This document shows, one piece after another, positions 7,518 through 11,786 of a stretch of DNA of 11,786 nucleotides. The position numbers and the translations under genes were made by a program. The DNA comes from VBAS01 sp035764525 (GTDB lineage: Bacteria; Bacteroidota; Bacteroidia; Chitinophagales; Chitinophagaceae), in NCBI GenBank assembly GCA_035764525.1, contig DASTZB010000376.1, positions 1 through 11,786 on the forward strand, written 5' to 3'. Each line of letters opens with the position of its first letter. Within the stretch, counting starts at the first letter, position 1. Below the pieces are notes generated by a model. It saw only the letters and a list, made by a program, of their open reading frames with translations. It was not told the DNA's origin and did no database searches.

Positions 7518-8060
7518 ATGAAAAAAACTTTCTGCCTCATCTCTGCCTGTTTTCTGTTGATACAAAGCAACGCTCAGTTATTCAGTTTAGCCGATGTCAG
7601 AGCACAAATGGTGAAAGACTGGCAACGGGCAAAAGATTATACACTTGAATATCTCAACACGATGCCGACAGATAAATATTCCTACCAGCCTAACGACAGC
7701 GTAAGAACCTTTGCAGGGCATATGCTGCACCTGGCTACGTTCAATGTTTATTACATGATCGTAGCAAATGACATGCAACCGCCTTCGTGGCTTTCGAGGG
7801 AAATGCAAAATAGGTCTTCTGCTCAAAATAAAGATTCAGTAATGTATTATGTAATTGCCAGCTATGATTTTGCCATTAACGCTGTTCAAAATTCAGATAC
7901 AAGTAAATGGGGTGAAATAAAAAATTATAACCCTAAATCGAGTGCAACAAGATTTGCCTTAATGAATAAAGCATTTGAACACCAGGAACACCATCGTTCG
8001 CAAACTACCATTTACATAAGAATGCTGGGAATAAGGCCGCCTAATGAAAGATTGTTTTGA
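7518..8060 (+). CDS. Sec-exported DinB-superfamily protein
   Basis: The 180-residue protein has a Sec signal peptide (MKKTFCLISACFLLIQSNAQ, cleavage near residue 20) and a DinB-like domain. Candidate metal ligands are His71 (HMLHLATFN) and His155/His159 (FEHQEHHRSQTTIYIRMLG), which line up with His97, His194 and His198 of the Tat-exported protein at 5667. The two proteins share these motifs and little else, so they are distant paralogues exported by different routes. A cytoplasmic DinB role in thiol chemistry is unlikely at this location; the substrate is unknown. The gene follows the lipoprotein by 86 bp and is followed after 37 bp by the first gene of the paralogue array, so it may lead that operon. 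Confidence 0.83.
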   Translation: MKKTFCLISACFLLIQSNAQLFSLADVRAQMVKDWQRAKDYTLEYLNTMPTDKYSYQPNDSVRTFAGHMLHLATFNVYYMIVANDMQPPSWLSREMQNRSSAQNKDSVMYYVIASYDFAINAVQNSDTSKWGEIKNYNPKSSATRFALMNKAFEHQEHHRSQTTIYIRMLGIRPPNERLF

Positions 8061-8097
8061 TAAGCTATAAACAACAAGGATCCATAAAAAAGTCAAT

Positions 8098-8853
8098 ATG
8101 GAAGTCCATCATCATACTCGCACAGAAAAAAAGAAATGGCATCACTATTTGTGGGAGTTTCTAATGTTATTCCTGGCTGTGTTTTGTGGTTTTCTGGCAG
8201 ATAACCGGCGGGAACATTTTGTTGAACTCAATAGAGAAAAGCAATTTATCCGTTCAATTTGCGAAGACTTAAGGGACGATACAACCCGATTGAACGATTT
8301 AATAAGAGCTCGAAATAATCTTCTTCTAAATAAGATTGATTCACTTCTTTATTATCTGAATATGCCTGATCCCGATAAGTATGGAAAATTCATTTATTAC
8401 TATGCCCGTCCCATTACTAATCGTTATATTTTTTACAACAATGACCGCACAATACAGCAATTGAAAAATGCAGGAAACCTCAGATTAATTCGTAATCAGA
8501 TTGCATCTGACTCCATTATGAGTTACGATCATGACGTGCGCCGAAATGAACACATCAAAGAAAGAGAAGAAGCATTTGTAATGGACTACATCGAAATATT
8601 GAAACGAGTTTTTGATGGCAGCGAATTTGAAAAAATGAGAGGTAAAGAATCAGACGCACTTATTATTGAGTGGAATCTTCCAGGAGGAAATCCGCATTTG
8701 GTCCACAAAGACAAAGAAAGCATACAGAGTTTGATCAATAGCCTACATTTCATAAAAACAATTAATGTTTATAACCAGAGATGGAGTAAACGCATGATAA
8801 GACAAGCGTCAGAACTTTTGGTTTTGTTAAAGAAAGAATATCATCTTGAATAA
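8098..8853 (+). CDS. MEVHHH-family membrane protein, copy 1 of the tandem array
   Basis: The 251-residue protein has a short His-rich basic N-terminus (MEVHHHTRTEKKKWHHY), one membrane span at about 17-35 (LWEFLMLFLAVFCGFLA), and then a charged helix with NREKQFIRSICEDLRDDT. The core motif QLKNAGNLRLI is at 121-131 and the C-terminus ends KKEYHLE. Basic residues before the span predict the N-terminus in the cytoplasm and the large domain in the periplasm. I know no assigned function; the layout resembles DUF6090-type proteins of Flavobacteriia, which also follow one span with an EK-Y-L-DL-DT helix and an LK-SG motif. The ATG at 8098 is supported by identical starts in the other copies. By the NAG form of its core motif it resembles copy 4 more than copies 2 and 3. 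It begins 37 bp after the DinB gene. Confidence 0.85.
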   Translation: MEVHHHTRTEKKKWHHYLWEFLMLFLAVFCGFLADNRREHFVELNREKQFIRSICEDLRDDTTRLNDLIRARNNLLLNKIDSLLYYLNMPDPDKYGKFIYYYARPITNRYIFYNNDRTIQQLKNAGNLRLIRNQIASDSIMSYDHDVRRNEHIKEREEAFVMDYIEILKRVFDGSEFEKMRGKESDALIIEWNLPGGNPHLVHKDKESIQSLINSLHFIKTINVYNQRWSKRMIRQASELLVLLKKEYHLE

Positions 8854-8863
8854 AAATATTTTT

Positions 8864-9616
8864 ATGGAAGTACACCATCATGCACATACGGAAAGAAAAA
8901 AATGGACACATTATTTCTGGGAATTTCTTATGCTATTCCTCGCTGTGTTCTGCGGATTTCTTGCTGAAAACCAAAGAGAGCATATGGTAGAACACCAGAG
9001 AGAAAAACAATACATGCATTCCCTTCTTAATGACCTGAAAAAAGATACAACTAATTTCAACGGGGTTATTACGAGCTACACAAATTCAATCAAGGGGATG
9101 GATACATTGATTGGCCTACTTAAAAGTCCGGAAAGAAACAAATACACAGGTGATATCTATTATTTCGCAAAAGAGGTTGTGTTTTATAAACCGTTTAATA
9201 CGTTAGACAAAACCTATGAACAAATGAAAAGTTCGGGCAATCTTCGGCTGGTGCATGATACAAACCTGCTTGATAGTCTGAGCAATTATTATTACGACTT
9301 TAACTATATAGAGAAACACGGTCCTGGTCAAATGGAGCTTGAGGTACGTCATGATCTTTTCGCCTGTTATAACAAATTGTTTGACGCTTCTGTTTTTCAG
9401 AAGATGATATCATCTCCGGACTCAATTACAATCATAAATAGACCAGTGGGCAATCTTCCTTTGTTAACAAATGAACCTGCTGTAATAAATGAACTATGCA
9501 TGCGGGTTCATAATATGTCCTTTGTCAGGCGGGTTGGCATCAACCAAGCACGGCGTCATATAACGTGGGCCACTGATCTGATAAAAAAAATTGAAGAAGA
9601 ATATCATCTGAAATAA
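8864..9616 (+). CDS. MEVHHH-family membrane protein, copy 2 of the tandem array
   Basis: The protein has 250 residues counted from the ATG at 8864, which matches the start of its paralogues; an in-frame TTG at 8846 would add six residues and overlap the previous gene, so it is rejected. It has the His-rich N-terminus (MEVHHHAHTERKKW), the span at about 17-35, REKQYMHSLLNDLKKDT (46-62), the core motif QMKSSGNLRLVHD (120-132), HGPGQ at 152-156 and a C-terminal EEEYHLK. Copy 3 shares KSxERN, KSSGNLRLVHD, GPGQ and RHD, so copies 2 and 3 form the closer pair. The gap to copy 1 is 10 bp, as in an operon. Function is unknown. Confidence 0.85.
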   Translation: MEVHHHAHTERKKWTHYFWEFLMLFLAVFCGFLAENQREHMVEHQREKQYMHSLLNDLKKDTTNFNGVITSYTNSIKGMDTLIGLLKSPERNKYTGDIYYFAKEVVFYKPFNTLDKTYEQMKSSGNLRLVHDTNLLDSLSNYYYDFNYIEKHGPGQMELEVRHDLFACYNKLFDASVFQKMISSPDSITIINRPVGNLPLLTNEPAVINELCMRVHNMSFVRRVGINQARRHITWATDLIKKIEEEYHLK

Positions 9617-9622
9617 ATCTTT

Positions 9623-10390
9623 ATGGAAGTTCACCATCATGCACATACTGAAAGAAAAAAATTCACTTATTATCTCTGGGAGTTTCTCATGTTATTTATC
9701 GCCGTGTTCTGTGGATTTTTAGCAGAAAACTTAAGGGAGCATGTTGTAGAAATAAAAAAAGAAAAGCAGTACATATCATCCCTGGTGCGGGACATTAAAG
9801 CTGACACAACCATGCTTCGTGGCATACAAAAGAGATACGAAATAGCAAACAGGAAGGTTGATACTCTGATTTTATTATTAAAAAGCAATGAAAGAAATCT
9901 TGAAACCTGCAAAATTTATTATTTAGCAAGAACAATTACTTTTTCTTATGGCACTTTTCTACCAGAAGATCAAACATTACAGCAACTCAAAAGCTCTGGT
10001 AATCTCCGGCTTGTCCACGATAGTCAGATCGTTGATAGGATTGGTTCCTATTATCAGCTATACACTGAGCTGAACAATGGTGGGCCCGGGCAATTGCTAT
10101 CTCGGTACAGGCATGACGTATCTCTTCTTACTCCAGAATTGTTTGATATGATTGTATTTGACAAAATGTTCTCATCAGATAGTTTGTTCAATCAGTTTCA
10201 CAATTTGGATTCTTGTAGAGAAAAACCGGTTTTGTTCAGCAACGATCCTGTTATCATCAATAAAATTTGCGGTAGTTATTCTTATTTAAAAGTGGCGGCA
10301 AAAGCTATTATGACTCTCTGGATACCAAAAATGTTGGGAAGGGCTGAATCCTTGTTGGCAAATATTAAAAGGGAATATCACATTGACTAA
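9623..10390 (+). CDS. MEVHHH-family membrane protein, copy 3 of the tandem array
   Basis: The 255-residue protein has MEVHHHAHTERKKF, the span at about 17-35 (with Ile26 for the usual Leu), KKEKQYISSLVRDIKADT (45-62), the core motif QLKSSGNLRLVHD (121-133), GGPGQ (153-157) and the terminal KREYHID. It starts 6 bp after copy 2 and ends 5 bp before an orphan 5' fragment of a further copy. The domain between residues 60 and 245 is predicted mainly helical by its heptad-like Leu/Ile spacing, with no enzyme motif that I can name. The shared tail (EYH-hydrophobic-acidic/basic) suggests a conserved contact at the C-terminus. Function is unknown. Confidence 0.85.
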   Translation: MEVHHHAHTERKKFTYYLWEFLMLFIAVFCGFLAENLREHVVEIKKEKQYISSLVRDIKADTTMLRGIQKRYEIANRKVDTLILLLKSNERNLETCKIYYLARTITFSYGTFLPEDQTLQQLKSSGNLRLVHDSQIVDRIGSYYQLYTELNNGGPGQLLSRYRHDVSLLTPELFDMIVFDKMFSSDSLFNQFHNLDSCREKPVLFSNDPVIINKICGSYSYLKVAAKAIMTLWIPKMLGRAESLLANIKREYHID

Positions 10391-10395
10391 ATTTT

Positions 10396-10431
10396 ATGGA
10401 AGTTCATCATCAAGCTCATACCGAGCGATAG
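10396..10431 (+). pseudogene. Orphan 5' fragment of a MEVHHH-family gene
   Basis: An ATG 5 bp after copy 3 opens MEVHHQAHTER followed at once by TAG. This is the first eleven residues of the family with one change (His to Gln). After the stop, tatctggga (10433-10441) matches the Leu-Trp-Glu codons of copy 3 (at 9671-9679), so bases in between seem to have been lost before the fragment fades into poly-A. It sits where the next operon gene should begin. The full copy 4 starts 46 bp later. It is most simply a deletion remnant; a translated short peptide is possible. Confidence 0.6.
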
Positions 10432-10477
10432 CTATCTGGGAAAAAAAATCATACCTTTTAGGTATTAACTATTGAAA

Positions 10478-11218
10478 ATGGAAGTCCAACATCATACACA
10501 TACTGAAAGAAAGAAATGGCATCACTATTTGTGGGAATTCTTAATGTTATTCCTCGCGGTGTTCTGTGGATTTTTGGCCGAAAGCTATAGGGAATACCGG
10601 ATAGAGCATCATAAGGAAAAACAATATATGCGATCTATGATAGCCGATCTGAAGAAAGATACTTCTGAGTATGCCGATGTTATATTCCGCAATACAAAAA
10701 GAATGAACGGCCTTGATTCAATGCTCGATAAACTGAACGATTCTCCTCTTGATGCAACTGTTCTTTATTATTTTCTGATAAAATATTCTATAAGTTACAA
10801 TTTGGCTGACCCTTCACAAAGAACAATCAGCCAGCTCAAAAATGCCGGCGGTATGCGATTAATTCATCAACAGGATGTTTCTGACAGTATCAATAATTAC
10901 GATCTTTCACTCAATGGTCTTCAGACTCAGCAAGAAGCTGTAGTAAATAACGCTCATGTCGCTCGAGATATAGCCGAGGACATCTTTGATTTGAATTCAA
11001 TACGATCTTTAAAAATTTCCGGGAATGCAGAAAAAATACTCCAATCGGGACTGCATTTGCAGTTAATAACAAATGATAACAAAATAATAAAGAGATATTC
11101 TAACAGGGTATATTTCTATAAGGGAGTTATTAGAAATCAAAACGTTTTCCTTAGTCAAGAAAAAGCTATGGCAGAAAGACTGATTCTTTATATCAGGGAA
11201 AAGTATTCTTTGGAATAA
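10478..11218 (+). CDS. MEVHHH-family membrane protein, copy 4 of the tandem array
   Basis: The protein has 246 residues from the ATG at 10478; an in-frame TTG at 10472 would add two residues and is rejected by comparison with the paralogues. It starts MEVQHHTHTERKKWHHY, then the span at about 17-35, KEKQYMRSMIADLKKDT (46-62), the core motif QLKNAGGMRLIH (119-130) and the terminal REKYSLE. Within the first 35 residues only four differ from copy 1 (His4 to Gln, Arg8 to His, Lys11 to Arg, Asp35 to Glu), although the rest is highly diverged. It is the most divergent at the C-terminus, where EYHL becomes KYSL. The gap from copy 3 is enlarged by the orphan fragment at 10396. Function is unknown. 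Confidence 0.85.
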   Translation: MEVQHHTHTERKKWHHYLWEFLMLFLAVFCGFLAESYREYRIEHHKEKQYMRSMIADLKKDTSEYADVIFRNTKRMNGLDSMLDKLNDSPLDATVLYYFLIKYSISYNLADPSQRTISQLKNAGGMRLIHQQDVSDSINNYDLSLNGLQTQQEAVVNNAHVARDIAEDIFDLNSIRSLKISGNAEKILQSGLHLQLITNDNKIIKRYSNRVYFYKGVIRNQNVFLSQEKAMAERLILYIREKYSLE

Positions 11219-11230
11219 ACTATTTCATTT

Positions 11231-11287
11231 ATGGAAGTCCATCAGCACATTCATACAGAAAGGAAGAAATGGCATCATTATTTTTAA
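11231..11287 (+). pseudogene. Second orphan 5' fragment of a MEVHHH-family gene
   Basis: Twelve bases after copy 4 an ATG opens MEVHQHIHTERKKWHHYF and then TAA. The fragment keeps the His-rich basic N-terminus and stops exactly where the membrane span would begin (the Leu-Trp-Glu codons). The bases after the stop (tttaagaatt) still resemble tttgtgggaattct of copy 4, which points to point changes and decay of a fifth copy. No further reading frame of the family follows in the 116 bases before the next gene. An 18-residue soluble peptide cannot be excluded. Confidence 0.6.
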
Positions 11288-11403
11288 GAATTACATTCAG
11301 TGAAATGTAAAGTTGAGTTTTATAAAAGAAATTTTATGTTAAGAGATAAATATTACGACCAGATAAAATTTCATTAATTAATAACTGCTTAATATACTTT
11401 GTT

Positions 11404-11786
11404 ATGAGAAAACTTCAGTACAGAATTTGCCTGTTGCTATTGGTTATCTATTGCGATATAAAAGCGCAGGACAGGCTTTCGGGTGAAAAATTTGCAACAC
11501 GTTCAGAAATAATCGCCACACATGGAATGGTGGCAACCAGCAATCCACTGGCCACACAGGTTGCTATTGATATATTAAAAAAAGGTGGCTCAGCAGTTGA
11601 TGCTGCCATAGCTGCTAATGCCATATTAGCCTTAACAGAACCGGGCATGTGCGGTCCCGGCGGCGACCTATTGCAATTGTGTGGGATGCGCATCAGCATA
11701 AACTAATTGGATTGAATGCCAGCGGACGGTCACCACAAAATATGACGATGGATTATTTTAAATCAAAAAATCTTAAGACTATTCCT
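11404..11786 (+). pseudogene. ggt: Gamma-glutamyltranspeptidase, 5' part, frameshifted and cut by the window end
   Basis: From the ATG at 11404 the frame codes a signal peptide (MRKLQYRICLLLLVIYCDIKAQ) and the start of the GGT fold: HGMVATSNPLATQVAIDILK, GGSAVDAAIAANAILALTEP, GPGGDL. At 11671-11672 the frame breaks: after Leu90 (cta at 11668) one base is missing from an expected ttt/ttc codon. The first frame then stops at 11706, while the frame from 11673 continues AIVWDAHQHKLIGLNASGRSP... to the last base without a stop, exactly as the family requires (GGDLFAIVWDA). GGT is a periplasmic N-terminal-nucleophile enzyme that cleaves glutathione and other gamma-glutamyl compounds after self-processing; the catalytic Thr lies beyond the window. 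The break may be a true mutation or a sequencing error. It looks unrelated to the array. Confidence 0.85.

Larger units (their letters stand above)
8098..11287 (+). repeat. Tandem array of a repeated 5' module (four full genes, two orphan starts)
   Basis: A module beginning ATGGAAGT and coding for MEVHHH.HTERKKW and the following membrane span occurs at 8098, 8864, 9623 and 10478 in full genes, and in shortened form at 10396 and 11231. Between copies 1 and 4 I count 16 differences in the first 105 bases, 11 of them silent. Copies 1 and 4 share an uninterrupted block from the lysine codons through most of the TGG-GAG/GAA codons (about 26 bases). The remaining two thirds of each gene keep only scattered motifs. 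Confidence 0.8.

Noticed and set aside
8146..8205. Cys30 in the span of the array proteins (AVFCG) as a lipobox
   Set aside because: The residue before Cys is Phe, which signal peptidase II does not accept, and Trp-Glu lies in the hydrophobic part; it reads as a membrane anchor.
8098..11287. CRISPR array, phage defence cassette or insertion sequence as explanation for the repeats
   Set aside because: The repeats are the 5' ends of protein genes with silent differences; there are no spacers, transposase, terminal inverted repeats or nuclease motifs.
11393..11401. tatactttg as the promoter of the gamma-glutamyltranspeptidase gene
   Set aside because: It ends two bases before the ATG at 11404. 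A start site 6-7 nt later would fall inside the signal peptide codons, and no later start keeps the signal peptide.

Overview
The window is AT-rich DNA, very probably from a member of the Bacteroidota, most likely Chitinophagaceae or a near relative. The basis is gene content and style: a NagB/PIG-L fusion enzyme, a periplasmic-propeller (Reg_prop/Y_Y_Y) histidine kinase, Tat- and Sec-exported DinB-fold proteins, a lipoprotein with a Cys-Lys-Lys start, and leaders without clear Shine-Dalgarno sequences. All genes lie on the + strand. The taxon is an inference; no rRNA or marker gene is present.

Layout. (1) 1-1488: 3' three quarters of a glucosamine-6-phosphate deaminase fused to a PIG-L deacetylase-like domain. 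(2) 1772-5520: a two-component pair, a 1023-residue sensor kinase (TTG start) and a NarL-type response regulator (GTG start). (3) 5521-8060: a Tat-exported DinB-like protein, an unlisted 50-residue single-span membrane protein, a lipoprotein, and a Sec-exported DinB-like protein. (4) 8098-11287: a tandem array of four full-length paralogues sharing a near-invariant His-rich N-terminal membrane module, plus two orphan copies of only the start of that module. (5) 11404-11786: the start of a gamma-glutamyltranspeptidase gene, interrupted by an apparent one-base deletion and cut by the window end.

Two things stand out. First, the paralogue array: the first ~35 residues are almost identical and held by synonymous substitution, while the remainder has diverged to a few shared motifs. 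The architecture (short basic N-terminus, one membrane span, charged helix with an EKQY.. motif, then a Q(L/M)K(N/S)(A/S)G(N/G) motif) recalls the DUF6090-type proteins of Flavobacteriia; function is unknown. Second, a shared upstream box (cacaaatgagg, with a relative ctcatttgagg) occurs before the response regulator, the Tat-exported DinB gene and the lipoprotein gene, each time 25-26 nt before a -7-like element. This suggests a small regulon, possibly of the adjacent response regulator.

Working model (inference): the kinase reads an extracytoplasmic signal, the regulator acts at the box, and the output is a set of envelope proteins (two exported DinB-fold proteins, one lipoprotein). The paralogue array follows the second DinB gene after 37 bp and may be co-transcribed with it.
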